Part shown: piece after piece, positions 23,380 to 35,577 of the stretch
Position numbering within the stretch: position 1 is the first letter of the stretch
How the letters are laid out: each line of letters begins with the position of its first letter
Assembly (NCBI GenBank): GCA_037783545.1
Contig: JBBELK010000998.1
Location: forward strand, 248,001-312,000
Direction: 5' to 3'
Length of the DNA: 64,000 nucleotides
From: Henricia sp. BOLD:AAB3569
Lineage: Eukaryota > Echinodermata > Asteroidea > Spinulosida > Echinasteridae
Notes under the pieces: model-generated
The model's input: only the letters and a program-made list of their open reading frames with translations
What the model was told of the DNA's origin: nothing
Database searches by the model: none
Position numbers and translations under genes: made by a program

Positions 23380-24745
23380 GTAATAATTGGCAACGTATAC
23401 TGAAACCGAAAGCCTAATAACGTAATTGTAATCCTTTAAATGAAACGTTATGCACATTCATTTATTTAAATGACGCAAAATGAAATCAAATGCTAGTTAT
23501 TGCGAAAATGAAACCGGGATATACCGGCGCGAAATTGAATTGATGTTTTACAAATTTAAATGCGCATTTTCCAAAATTGTCCGGGAAAACCTATAATATA
23601 TAGTTAACTTATCCGACATCTGGGCAAAATAGAATGTAGCATTCCTCAACAGTTGGGTAATGTAAGGCGTAATTTTGTTGGGCATTTTGTGGATAACCGT
23701 TATTTTTGGTAAAAAAATTGCTGACTTGCTCAACAACAGGACAACATATCTCCCACACTATATGGACAACATTTGTTGCCGTGGTAACTAAAATATTAAT
23801 GTCGTGTTGGAAGATTCAACGTCTGACTGACATGCCAATGTTATATTGTCATAAAACAATCAATTTACACACTTTATACGTATGCGTATACAGACATCTT
23901 GAATACAGCAATTGAAACATAATTGATTTCTATTTTTTTTGTAAACATTTAAAAATGTTCCAGACGTATAGACAAATAAGTAAATCATGGTTATTTCTGG
24001 AAAGTGAAAACTACTGCCCCCCTCGGTGTTGGATGTTTAGGACTACCCCTCTCAGTTTCACCTGTGGAGATTGTCCCAATTTTCCAAACCTTTTGGACTA
24101 GTAGTTTTCACTACTTGCCCTCAAACCATGTTGTAGTTTGTAGAGGAGTACGTGTAGGCAGGCACGGATGTGTACTACATTTGCACATACACTGTTGCAG
24201 ATCAGTGCAACCGGTCGCCGGCTGCAAAACAATGATGCACTCTTTACAAATCCCCAAACTTACTCTTGAAAACGTTATCACTGCTATTTCTGAAATCAAA
24301 ATTCGGGCTTAAGATACCATCAAAAATGCGTTTTAACACAACACGTTTTAGCATGTTTTCCTTTACAAAGATCATTTTTATTCATCTTATAAATAAAATA
24401 ACAAACACAATGATGCTCAATTATGTCTACAATACATTGAATAATTAATCAATCAAAGTTGTATTCTGATATGTATAGGCCTGTATACTTTATTTAAAAT
24501 GAATGCAAAATATGCGAATTTAATTCATAACAAATGAAAAGGACTATTCAATTCAGCCCGTATCGCAATAAAAACGTAATTTTCTGCGAATTGGATTCCA
24601 CATTCGTAATAATTGGCAACGTAAAGTGAAACCAAAAGCCTAATAACGTATTTGTAATCCTTTAAACGAAACCTTCTGTACATTCTTTTATTTGAATGAC
24701 GCAAAATGAAATCAAATGCTAGTTATTGCGAAAATGAAAATAGTG
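23380..24745. repeat. ~140-bp direct repeat pair R3 (23,380-23,515 and 24,590-24,740)
   Basis: Both copies carry cacattcgtaataattggca, gtaatcctttaaa and gcaaaatgaaatcaaatgct. The stretch between includes R2 copy 2 and anonymous DNA; no gene is seen. Confidence 0.7.
23595..24015. repeat. Direct repeat R2, copy 2
   Basis: Second copy of the block at 20,760-21,230, same orientation, with a deletion near its start. Confidence 0.7.
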
Positions 24746-25619
24746 GGAAAATGGTGGGGTTAAAATTGTCCGACTCCTGGATGACCCCCTGGAGCGGGGT
24801 ATTTAGTTCCCCCCTGTTTTCGAGGACGCCTAGTCCATTTGTGACACTTTCAAAGTGACCAGAAGTGGCTGTCACTGACTTCCGGTGATCGTATACCATT
24901 ACCATTTTCATCCACATCAGATTCAATGTCATTTTCACACCACCCTCTGAACATTTTGCTACCATGGAGCAATATTGCTGAAACCTAAGACACTACGTTT
25001 ACATGTCAAGCTTTAAGATGGACGCTGTCATGACGTGATAGTCATTAACTATTGTGGCAAAAATAAGAGGGGGAGACCGATTCCCTAAGATCGGTCAGCC
25101 GATACGGTATCCGACGATACCCCAATGTAGTGCTGCCAGCCTGCCACCAGGCGAAAACCTAAACTGACGGAGTTCTACCTCTCCATTTAAGGTTTCGAAG
25201 CCGGTTAATGTGGGTCCGGTTACAACCAACCGTTGCAAGTCTTACAGGTCTTCAGTTCCCCCTCCCCTTATGTTCGGCAATAATGGATCCAGACACCGTG
25301 AGACATGCGCCGCTGATGTCAACTTTGTTTGGAGAGAGGAGGTGGACATGTGGAGAATCGTGGTTAATCAAACAAAAAATCAGAATCCTGTAATGGAAAG
25401 TGATAATGAATAAAATGCAATTACTGAGTAAGATTGTGCCATTTTAGTTGAATCCTGTTGTGCGTCAATAATCGACTTTGTTTAACATGAAAGTGAACCA
25501 ACCCCCATTTTGCACCTCAATTTCAAGACAATAGTGCTCAGTGATGCGTGAACCTAGGAAAGTAACCAAGGCATCATTGGAAAGCCCATACCCTCTGCTT
25601 TAAGATGCTCCATTCTTTC
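24746..25619. other. Anonymous segment inside the foldback
   Basis: More GC-balanced than its surroundings, with small frames on both strands (24,723-24,965 minus; 25,210-25,413 plus). None shows a recognisable domain. It could be captured host or transposon sequence, but I cannot support a product. Confidence 0.4.
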
Positions 25620-26572
25620 TACTGACAAAGTTGGATTATCTTTTTAAAACACCCCGTATATAAAACAAAATGAACAGTACCTGTACACACAGTAAAGAGC
25701 AAAAACACCAAACTTCCTGAGTTGATTTCAAAAGACTCCAGAGACAGGCATATATACAAATAAAGGTTAAGGATACAAATGAATTATTCACATCAAAACA
25801 ATGATTTTTTGAAAGACGAATATCATAATATAGAACAACTTACAGTGACAGACAATATAGCACTACTCAAATAATCTATGTCACATCTAAATTGAACACT
25901 TAGAGTGCAAAATATATTTACTGTAAACGAAAAAGAAAAACACGCGCAGACAAAAAATCCTGCAGGCGTCGATGGCTTTTAATTTGTTTGCCCCGATGGC
26001 TAAAAGACAGAAATTTAACTTTTGAATGGTGAAAATGTAGTCTTAAATGTCATTAAACGAAAAATAATGACTAAATCGAACCGGAATGATAAAGCAAAAA
26101 TATTGTGTGCACGAAAACGAAACAGAATGTGATAATAAGGAAAAAAATCCGAGTTTGTACAGACTTATAAAATCCGAACGAATCTTAATGCGTATTAACG
26201 AAAATGTAACGTGTTTTTTTTGGCTGAAATTGGCCGGGAAAACCTATACTAACAAATGTACACATTTTCCAAATTTGTCCGGGAAAACCTATTTCAGCCA
26301 ACACCGGCTGAAGCTGCAAACCAAAATGTTCCCGGGAGTAGTATAAATTAGAAAATGCTTTAATAGTTGTTAATTTGTACAAAAGAAAAGGAACAAAGTG
26401 TTTTAAAATTGTGCGTTCGAATATTTCGGTGAGAAATATTCACTTTTTAGCTCCTTGGGGAAGGGTCCCTTTAACTCCTTAATTATGTACTAATTAGTCA
26501 GCGGCTGAAGCTGAAACCAAAATTAGGTGTGTCCTGGATCAGAATCAATTATAATTTTTAAGTTGAAGGGGA
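25620..26572. repeat. ~950-bp recent duplicate, copy 2
   Basis: See copy 1 at 22,412. Near identity over 950 bp, against 70-85% for the other repeats here, marks a much more recent copying event. Confidence 0.9.
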
Positions 26573-26714
26573 GTCTGTTCGGAAAATGATACAATTTTTC
26601 CGACTTCATCCTCTGGTGTATGTATTCTGGATTTGTCTTCATTTTCGAATGTGCAGGTGAATGGGCGGCTGAAACAACGGGCCGCTGTTTTGGCCGAATC
26701 GGCGTTTCACTTCA

Positions 26715-27290
26715 ACTAGGTGTCGTCACCCCGTGATAAATTATCTCGGGATGCCGTCATCCTACATTTTTGATGTCGTCATCCCGTGTTAAATTATCTC
26801 GGGATGTCTTCATCCTATATTTTGGATGTCATCATTCCGTAATACATTATCTCAGGATGTCGTCATCCTACATTTCGGATGTCGTCATCCCGTGATAAAA
26901 TATATCGGGATGTCGTCATCCTATATTTTGGATGTCATCATCCCGTAAAACATTATCTCGGGATGTCGTCATCCTATATTTTTGATGTCGTCATCCCGTG
27001 TTAAATTATCTCGGGGTGTCTTCATCCTATATTTTGGATGTCATCATTCCGTAATACATTATCTCAGGATGTCGTCATCCTACACTTCGGATGTCGTCAT
27101 CCCGTGATAAAATATATCGGGATGTCGTCATCTCACATTTCGGATGTTGTCATCCCGTAATACTTTATATCGGGATGTCGTCATCCTGCATTTCGGATGT
27201 CGTCAACCCATAATAAATTATCTCGGGATGTCGTCATCCTACATTCTGGATGTCGTCTTCATGAGATAATTATCACGGGATGACGACATT
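26715..27290. repeat. Right ~53-bp minisatellite arm with ~212-bp higher-order repeat
   Basis: About ten double units of GATGTCGTCATCCCGTGATA plus CGGGATGTCGTCATCCTACA. A four-unit block including the variant gatgtcttcatcctatattt occurs at about 26,768-26,876 and again at about 26,980-27,088, so the array grew by blocks of roughly 212 bp. Confidence 0.85.
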
Positions 27291-27368
27291 TTGCACTAAA
27301 TATGTTGTCATTCTGCGATAAATTATCACGGGATCTCAACAAGTCGGATGGCATTTCCAGAGCTCCGT

Positions 27369-28927
27369 ACATTTAGCCCTTCTGCACTAAACCAATAGGA
27401 CAGCTCAGAAGAAATGTTTTTCTAGTAAAATCTTCTCCTCGAATATTTACCCATAAATTTGCAAAGCTTGCGATTCTTTATGATTTTTTTGCGACCTGGA
27501 AGCGATTCTCTGTCGCGGTTTCCTGGAAATTATAACGATCACGTGACTTAAATACATTCGTATCAAATTGTAAAGAAAACTTAAAAGATCTTAAAGGTTT
27601 GTAATGAAATAGTGCTGAAGGACCAGTTAAGAACGATGGCCTTATGATTATTTACGACCTTGTTAAGACACATTAAGACTTTATTAGGATATTTTATGAC
27701 CGATTGCAACGATACGACCGTTCACAAAATTGTTGAACATTCCAACAATTTTGTAATGACTTTGCGACGAACACAAATCATTACGATCGTTAAAGGATGT
27801 TTATGAATGCCCATACGAATGATTACGATTCAAAATCATTGGGGTTCGTATCCAAAATTGTGTAAGTGTGAAATAGGCTTTATTGATGCTTATATTGAAG
27901 TAATTTTAAGGAAAAAACAGTTACAAGTACTAAATAATTTACTGTATAATTTTTATGTAATTAAGTTATTATACTTTTGGGTTTTTAATAAGCCATATAA
28001 CACTCCATTATGTGTAGGCTCTCTCTTATTTTATTGCCTTTTAATTTGAAGGTCATTATTTGTAAACCTAAGACCAAAAAAAATATTCATACCATTTCAA
28101 ATACAACACATACAAGATGAGCATAGGGAAGAAAGTGGTCATAATCACTGTGGCCATACCACTCCATGGGAAAAATGGGGGTTTAAAAATGTGATCTGGT
28201 CTCTCTCTCTAAATAATGAATAAAATGTACAAGTAATTAATAATGCACAGGAAAATTATTATGCACCTACATGTACTATCAAATGTTTCCGCCCCAGGCC
28301 ACCCCACCTATGAAGAAGATTCTTTTGGGGATTGTAACTTTTTGTGTGACAACATTTAGGTGACAAAAATCTCCGGAAAGAATTGAGAAGTTGATCATGT
28401 CTTCAGACCTCGTGTGCAAAAGATATATTGTATAAGTGTTTCCTCAAATAATCTTAATTTTTTCTCAATAAAAAATTTGCCATCAAATCTGCACTTACTG
28501 ATTTGCTTCATGAGTCAATTTTTAAAATAATTCCGTTTACTGGTCGCCACTATTCTCCTTATAATGACTTAAATAACCACTAAAATAAGAAGTGGGCAAT
28601 GGTTGGGAAGTTCATCAGAAATATTTTTCTTTAAAATGACTCATCTAGCATTGGTATGTGCAGATTTGATGGGAAAAACATTTTGAGTGGGAACAATTTC
28701 AGATTTTGTGAGGAAACATATGTCAGCCTGTCCATATGTTTGCACACAAGGTCCGAAGCCATGATCAACTTTCCAATTCTTTCCGCCCACAGAAATGTAT
28801 ACCTCCAATTTTTGCCTTTACAGTCACTGCAACCAACGTCCCAACCAACCGTATTCGCTGGTATTTTGAGGAGGAAAATACGGAAATACTAATCTATATT
28901 TACCGTACGCAACGCACAACATACTCT
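27369..28927. other. Segment between inner foldback and outer right arm, no gene seen
   Basis: AT-rich. 27,600-27,850 carries repeated TTACGA/TCGTAA-like words and a small hairpin caaaattgttgaacattccaacaattttg at about 27,735-27,763, possibly another decayed word-repeat element. The frame at 27,807-28,049 is low complexity. Confidence 0.5.
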
Positions 28928-29923
28928 GTGATACATTTACAACACCTTGCCCGTCTTTATGGCCCGCAAAGTACACCATTTGTAGATAATGCACTCATAT
29001 ATATTGGAACATACCTGTATGTTGCCTATTTCATCCATTTTACGGTGTTTTGACAGGAAAGAAGGAGGTTTCCAATGCAGCGAAGTGACGATGTGTATAA
29101 AATACGCACGTAAACGGCACTTCAAAGGTCAACCGGGTGGTACTTCCTCGGTGGTTAGTCCATTCATATTTCTCTCTACGTCTCTGGTTAAACTAAGTGT
29201 TTTTAAAATCGTGCGTCAATTAAAAGTGATTTCAGACGGTGTAACACAACATAAGCAGCATTTAAAGTTGCACTGTCCGTGTTTGGGTAAAAGGATTAAA
29301 ACATTACACAAGCGAACGAATTTAGAAAGTTTACATGTCTCTGTAACGAAAAATATAAAGAAAACCGACGTCGGGAATTGGCTCACTGTGGATACATGTG
29401 TACAAGCCTTTTTCTTGAAACGGGCTTCACATGTTGTACGTGTGCGCGTGCGCTCATATGTACGCACTTTAACATGTACATTTACGTCATTTATTATTTC
29501 CTTTTTTAATCGACTGGCATTAATCCTTGACGGATTTTTACGTTCTTGGTACCAAATAAAAGCTAATAACTTTTTATATTCTTAGTCTGGGAAAATTAGC
29601 TGACATCTTGCAAATCTGGGAACTAAATCCTTACCAAATAATTTCTTCACCTTACTGAAGGTATCTACTAACATCCCTTAAAAAGTTGAAATTATATTCC
29701 CCTAGGAAAGCCCGGGACAGCTTCTTAAAAATGCAGTACAGACTTTAAAATGTAAAAACTTAAAAATGCAGTACAGACAACAGCCGTTGGCAAAGTGCCC
29801 ATTTGTTTTTACTAGCGTATCGCAGGGTCAGACGGCTGTTTTGTGTTTCTTCTGGCGCGCAAATGCCGGCAGCGCTGTAATTATATCCTATGTGTAGTTC
29901 TCCGGCCCTGGGACCGCATATTT

Positions 29924-31206
29924 TTTAGTCTATGAGCCAAATCCCCAAATTTAGGGTATGGGTACCATTTGTGGGGACAAAGTCTCTTATGAATATTCGA
30001 GGTGTACAAAATATAAAGATGCCGAGAAAATATGATGGACATTCTGAAACGGTAGCTAAAAGTGTTTTTCCTGACATTTGTTTCGGATGTACAGTAGGTT
30101 TTAATATTCTTGGCGCTTCACTTCGCCAAAAACGACGACGGCTGATGAAAATTTATTCCAAAAAAACACACAATCAGATGCAATGTATTTCTATGCAAGT
30201 AACACTTACTCATCTAAACAGGAAACAGTCGTAAAATGTTTACCTGCTGGTCGATCACTACATGTTTGGGATAAATTTCTATGGGCGGACTACACTATAG
30301 ACGAAGATCGTTGCGCCAAACTCATAAAAGAGAGAGTTGCGAGCTGAACGAGTGTGCATCCAGAGTAGAAATCGTTCATGATCGTGGTGCGGAGTGTTAT
30401 TTTTTTTTTTTAATGGAGGACTTTGGACTATCTCGGTCTTGAAAGTCGCCCTATTTTGCACAGTAGCGTATTCCTAAATGAACGCCTGTTTGTTCGGTAG
30501 TGTTCACTCTCGTATAGGGGAGGTTTATTTCAAGTATAAATTAAGGAGGACAAAAAGGTGACGGACTTTGGGTGTTTAGAAGTGATTATTGTTTAAATAG
30601 ACTTCAACACAATGTATTCCCCGTGTAGTCCGTCATTAAACACGGGAAGTCCATCATCTAATTTTTCACTAATTTGTACTTGAAATCAACCACCCATATA
30701 CGAGAGTGAACAGTACCGAAATCTTTCATTTAAAAAACAATTAACACCCCGCACCACAATCATGGACGATTTCTACTCTGGATGCACACTCGTTCAGCTC
30801 GCAACTTTCTCTTTTATGAGTTTGGCGCAACGATCTTCATCTACCGGTATAGTGCGGTCCGCCCATAGAAATTTCTCCCAAACATGTAGTGATCGACCAG
30901 CAGGTAAACATTTTACGACTGTTTACTGTTTGGATGAGTAAGTATTACTTGCATAGAAATACATTGCATCTGCTTGGGTGCCTTTTGGAATAAATTGCCA
31001 TCAGCCGTCGTCGTTTTTGGCAAAGTGAGGCGCCGAGAATATTAAAACATACAACCGAAAAAATTTCGGGAAAAACACTTAGCTACCGTTTCAGAATGTC
31101 CATCATATTTTCTCGGCATCTTGATATTTTTTACACCTCGAAAATTCATAAGAGACTTTGTCTCCCCCAAATGGTACCCGTTTCTCCTTTGGCTCATGGA
31201 CTAGTA
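29924..31206. repeat. 1.28-kb imperfect palindrome
   Basis: The arms run inward from atgagccaaatcc at 29,932 and the inverse near 31,195, through gatgccgagaaaatatgatg, gtctatagtg-like and gctgaacgagtgtgcatcca, to about 30,540 and 30,672. The central ~130 bp carry a further small inverted pair (gacggacttt, gtagtccgtc). The arms are roughly 85-90% alike with small indels. Confidence 0.85.
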
Positions 31207-31463
31207 GGCCTACATTTGTGCACTCTTTGCCAACCTTTGCAAACTTTGCATATGCAGCACGATATGGGGCCGAGAGTACCCTTTGTGTCTCAAACATCCA
31301 GGAAATTCCAAAGGAATTCCTTTCAGTTTTTAGGGGGAGTTAATGCGTTAACAGAAGGGAAGAGCGTGCATGTTGAGTCATATATCAGGGGAGTCCTTAG
31401 GCCCCATATAGGCTGGGTATAAAAATCTCGCTTATGTGGAACAGCAGCGTAGCCAGAATTTCA

Positions 31464-31860
31464 CTAGGGGTGGGGGGGGGGGGGGTTGTTTCTTTTTAGT
31501 GAGGGGGGACGGGGGAATGTATAATCAGGGTATACAGCACTTCCAGCAGACACCCAGTCAGTTACAGGTAGGTATGTCGTTTTCAAAAAGCCTTTATTTT
31601 CCACTTTTCCTTTTTCAGGCAATAAAACAAACATGCATCGGGATTTTTCCGTGGGGGATGGCACCTGGGGGCACTGAAAATTGGTGGGGGGCACTGAAAA
31701 TTGGTGGGGGGGGCACTGAAAATTTGTGGGGGGCACTGGAAATTTGTGCGGGGTGAGGGGGTGGCACTGAACATTTGTGGGGGAGCACGTGCACCCACCC
31801 CCAACCCCCCCCCCCCCCCCCCCCTCCCCCCACCCCCGCCCACCCCCACCCAAGGCTCCC
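31464..31860. repeat. G-run, ~27-bp GGTGGGGGGCACTGAAAATT repeat and C-run
   Basis: A run of G at 31,470-31,487, then four to five units of ggtggggggcactgaaaatt at 31,665-31,775, then C-rich tract 31,795-31,855. Pro- or Gly-rich frames over this region on both strands are low-complexity artefacts. Confidence 0.85.
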
Positions 31861-32369
31861 CGTAGCTACGCCGCTGATGTGGAAAGGCTCTATACTGGGC
31901 TTGGGCGATTCCACGCCGGTATCGGGTAGAATCTATTTTACTTTAGGAATCGAAATCACGATTTTAGATTTTTGAGGAATCGATTCCCAGTAGAAATCGA
32001 TTTCATTTCATTTATATTTGATTCTGAGTGATAGCTTGCCGATTCAAGAAATTACCTAGCAATTCCGAAGGCACAACTCCAACTTTTTAAAGAATATTTT
32101 GCCTCTAATTACATGTATGTCCACATTGTTTAGAAAGTGTGTGTGGTACATACAGGCCGACATCATTTCGGGGACGTTTAGTGCCACTCGGTGCCAATAA
32201 TAGACCAGTTGCGTGATAAATTTGCACTAAATTCTAGAGTCACGCCTTATATTTGCATAAATACTACTAGAGTCCCGCCTTCGTGATATATGGCGCTCGC
32301 CTACGAGTGAGTCACGCACCATGCTATACCTGGCAAATCGGGCTGTTTCCAGGTGGTGCACGCTGGGTA

Positions 32370-32720
32370 AAAAGGCACTTTCTTGGAAATGACCCCAATC
32401 CCCAGCCTAATCACGTGACCCTGACCTTTCATCATTATAAAACCCTCGGTATCTTTAAAATCGGCCGACTCTATAGGTATCTCCACCTGACACTGTCTAC
32501 ACCTGGCACCTGTTAATTTCAATGGCGGCCATCTTGGAAATGACTCTGATCCTCAGCTTAATCACGTGACCCTCACCTCTCATCATTTTAAAAACCAGAG
32601 TTCGATTTAGAACCACAGAAAACTACAGTAGCAGCACCAGAGTCCTTTAAATCGGCTGATAGGTGGTTACCATTAAAACTTGGTATTCTGATGGTGGCCG
32701 TCTTTGAAATATGCTAATTA
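32370..32720. repeat. ~145-bp block in two to three diverged direct copies
   Basis: ttggaaatgaccccaatccc...aatcacgtgaccctgacctttcatcatt...ttaaaatcggc at 32,380-32,465 recurs at 32,535-32,655 and in part after 32,690. No gene. Confidence 0.65.
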
Positions 32721-34430
32721 GGACCCATATGCGTTTTAGTCCAATGGCAATATAAATATTCCTCGAGAAACAGATGCCCCCAGAGCTAGTGCTTAGCATA
32801 ATTTTGGCATCTCGGAAGACATCCTCTTGCAACAGTGCCCCTTTAACGCACTCCCTAACTCCTGCGTACAGTGGCCCTGTTGAAACAGGCCCCATTTCGC
32901 GGTGGAACAAGCAACAGAAATCTTGTCGCCTCTGCTGTACTAATCAGGACGCTTAATTGGCAGTGCATTGCAGAATGATTGCAGGCATTCAAATGTAACG
33001 CGCGCAGATTCTAAACACCGTGCGTGCATGTGATACATGTACTCGGTAATGCTGGCCGTTGTCCGCGTCGGCGATTGGCTGCTATTTAAAGAATACTGGG
33101 GAATCCGTCCATTACATTCGTCAGCATGCATCCCTGTTGTTAATTTGAAATAACAGGAGTAAATTAAGATCGTCGTTTGAAAGTTTGGTAGGAATGGGAC
33201 AGTCATAAGGAACGGAACCCAATACAATTCCTGGAAAGTATAAAAAATCGTTTCTTTTCGGCATAACATGACCGAATTGATTAAATTACATCAAAATGAC
33301 TCGGGCGTGAGTTGGCTCAGGACAACAGCCGGCTCACTCCACAGATTTGCGTGGATTTCCTCAGGGTATTGTTACGTCGCTTTGCAGAGTGGAAATTCCC
33401 TTAGATCTCAGGATGCTCGGAAGAGGGCCGAGCATGGGGCCCTTATCCCCCTGCCCACTCCCCTGCCCCGCCCCTTTATAGGGTGTGGGTTCAGGATTTA
33501 AGCTTTTTACCCAAAATATTCATGTTCTTTATGAAAAACTGGTCCCGAAAAACCACATGAGATTACCTAACTCCCCAGGTTATACTTAGCTCAATTTCAG
33601 CCTGGTCTATTTTACATAAATCCAAATGTTTGCGTACAGTGTATTCTATATTATTTTGGACTAAATATTTTTTAAATGGTTTGCCAATACACTCTCATAG
33701 CGATAACTGTCCTGTCCATCATTTGCGATGTTGTAACAGACACAGTGTACGGAAAATGTCCCTTTGTGGTTTCTATGTGCATGAAATTTAGAATGCTCGG
33801 TGGTAAAAAGAATGGACATACAAGAATGGTCAAACTGCCATTTCGGCGTATTTATGTTTATATCTATAGGTCTTTTCAATCAACAGCGATGTTGAACCAT
33901 CCCAGTACCGTAGAATTGCGCTCCGAATCCAATTACAGCGCTGCACGCATTTGCGCCAGACGAAACACAAAACAGTCGTCTGCTTAGGCGCACACCATTC
34001 AAAACAAATGGGCGCTTTGTCAACGGCTGTTGTTTGTACTGCATTTTTAAGGTAAAACTTTTAGAAGCTGTGGTTTCCTAGTGGAATCGAATTTCAACTT
34101 TTTAAGAGGTGTTAGTAGACACCTTCACTAACACATTGGGGAAGAAATTATTTGGTAAGGATTTAGTTCCCAGGTTTCAGCAACACTCCCCGACTATCTA
34201 GAAAAATAGCAATTTAACTTTAAAAGTGCATCTTTAAGTAGCGTCCACACTGGAGCATTATGCCGTTCCGCTGCCGTTTTATTTTGGGCGCGCTTCCGTC
34301 GCCGTCGGTTGCGGTTTCTGTCGCAATTCACTTTAGTGTGAAAATACAGTAAAACCTTAATTTTGTACATGTATAAAGTGCTAACCCATGGAACTGACAG
34401 AAAGTGGGCAGAATAAGCAAGTGCATGCTA

Positions 34431-35065
34431 CTACACTCATGGAAAAAAGAAACGTACCACTTACTACAGTTTCAATATTTTATTAATATTGATCCCATGT
34501 TCTATTTTTGGCCAACAATAACTTATGTAAAGGTGTTGTCGGTATAAAAAAAACCCACCCATGTTATAAATGCACTAACATTGAAACAACTAACAAAATA
34601 ACAAGGTACCCTGAAACTTCAGTTTTCATAAAATGCATAGACAGTTAATACTGAGTGTGTCCACCGTTAGCTGGATCGGCACAGGTTACGAATGAAATTT
34701 TGCTCAAGAGCTGTCCACTCTTCCACCAAAGCCTGTCTGAGCTGCTACTAGGTTTCAGGTGGTGGTTCACGTCGTCGACTCCGGCGGTTGAGCCTATCCC
34801 ACAAATGCTCAATGGGGTTCAGATCCGGACTCATCGCAGGCCATGGGAGAAAATCAACATTAGCATTTTCCAAGAAGTATCTGCAGATGCGTGCCACATA
34901 GGGGCGTGCATTGTCTTGTTGGAATACTGAATTATCACCCACTCTCTGCAGAAATGGAACAACTGTGGGTTCCAAGATCTCATGCATTTGATGAAATCTG
35001 AAGTTTCAGGGTACCTTGTTATTTCGTTAGTTGTTTCAATGTTAGTGCATTTATAACATGAGTTT
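34431..35065 (-). mobile_element. Tc1/mariner remnant with inverted 75-bp flank
   Basis: The minus-strand transposase tail is followed by a terminus-like CACTCATGGAAAAAAGAAAC at about 34,436. A 75-bp block (acattgaaacaactaac, aaataacaaggtaccctgaa) occurs at 34,565-34,640 and inverted at 34,985-35,060, so the 5' part of the transposase has been lost and replaced by a foldback copy of the 3' flank. Confidence 0.75.
34748..34987 (-). pseudogene. Tc1/mariner transposase, C-terminal fragment
   Basis: About 79 codons remain. FQQDNARPYVA holds the second catalytic Asp and SPDLNPIEHLWD the catalytic Glu, with 34 residues between them, i.e. the DD34E spacing of Tc1-like transposases. The DNA-binding HTH domains and the first Asp are absent, so it cannot be active. 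Confidence 0.85.
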
Positions 35066-35069
35066 GTTT

Positions 35070-35577
35070 GCATTATAGCCGTTTTCAAAGGTTCTTGATT
35101 GGGCTTCAGCTAGACGGTCTTTGCGATTTCCGTCTTGTACGATTTCCGTCCATGTATACTTTATTTGTTTGGGATTTTTTTTGGTGGTTTTATCTACTCT
35201 CAACAGACGTGAACGTTCAAGTTGACGTTCAAACTAGATATTTGATTTAGCAACACTAATATTTCTGAGATGCCATTCGTAAAGGAAACAAAAGGTAAAA
35301 CATTTGTATTTGTTTGTGACAAACTCGAACAACATTTTCTTCATTTTATTTATTGAATCGATAGATTTTGAGGTGCTTTTTCAATTTGTTTGGCGTCTGG
35401 GCGTTTTCAAACGCGGTACGGTAAAGTGGTAATTCAAAAAAGATCGTCGCAACGTCAAAACCCCATTGCCATTTCCTGATTGGTCCCCGGAAGTGTGACC
35501 CGCCACGAGACTTACACGGTATATTATCAAGGTTCAACTGCAATAGAATTGTACACGGAGATCCCAATGTCCTGGCC
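35070..35577. other. Intron 2 sequence, no gene seen
   Basis: Anonymous sequence between the Tc1 remnant and the next foldback. No coding or repeat structure that I can support. Confidence 0.5.

Larger units (their letters stand above)
16520..27368. mobile_element. Nested 10.8-kb foldback element with minisatellite arms
   Basis: The ends ACGGAGCTCTGGAA (16,520) and the inverse at 27,368 are followed on both sides by the same unique segment (aagtcgg, tgttgagatcccgtgataat, aaaatgtcgtcatcccgtga) and then by the same tandem array in opposite orientation. The left array is short (to about 16,850), the right one about twice as long (26,715-27,290). Further inward the ~190-bp family also occurs inverted (16,860-19,170 against 26,300-26,560). 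The layout is that of foldback-type elements. No transposase-like ORF was found inside. Confidence 0.7.
15909..29194. mobile_element. Outer 13.3-kb inverted-repeat element
   Basis: The left arm 15,909-16,253 (taaaccagagacgtagagag onward) is inverted at 28,928-29,194, sharing acgtgcgtattttata, caaaacaccgtaaaatggat and cgggcaaagtgttgtaaatg. The left arm carries about 60 extra bases near 15,955-16,045. Both ends abut TAAG. No transposase is recognised. It may be an old non-autonomous element of modest size that was inflated by the foldback nested within it. Confidence 0.7.
29616..34173. mobile_element. 4.6-kb foldback element
   Basis: The left arm starts CTGGGAACTAAATCCTTACC at 29,616 and its inverse ends at 34,173. 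Further paired blocks are atttcttcacc/..gaagaaat, ttaaaaagttgaaattata, aaaatgcagtacagacaaca and the cggctgttttgtgtttc region to about 29,880 against about 33,940. The interior holds a palindrome (29,924-31,206), G/C tracts and a duplicated block (32,370-32,720). No transposase ORF is recognised. Confidence 0.7.

Noticed and set aside
24723-25413. Possible captured gene fragment within the foldback
   Set aside because: Composition stands out, but no frame on either strand gives a recognisable protein.
31464-31914. Pro/Gly-rich proteins on both strands
   Set aside because: Low-complexity G and C tracts; not coding.
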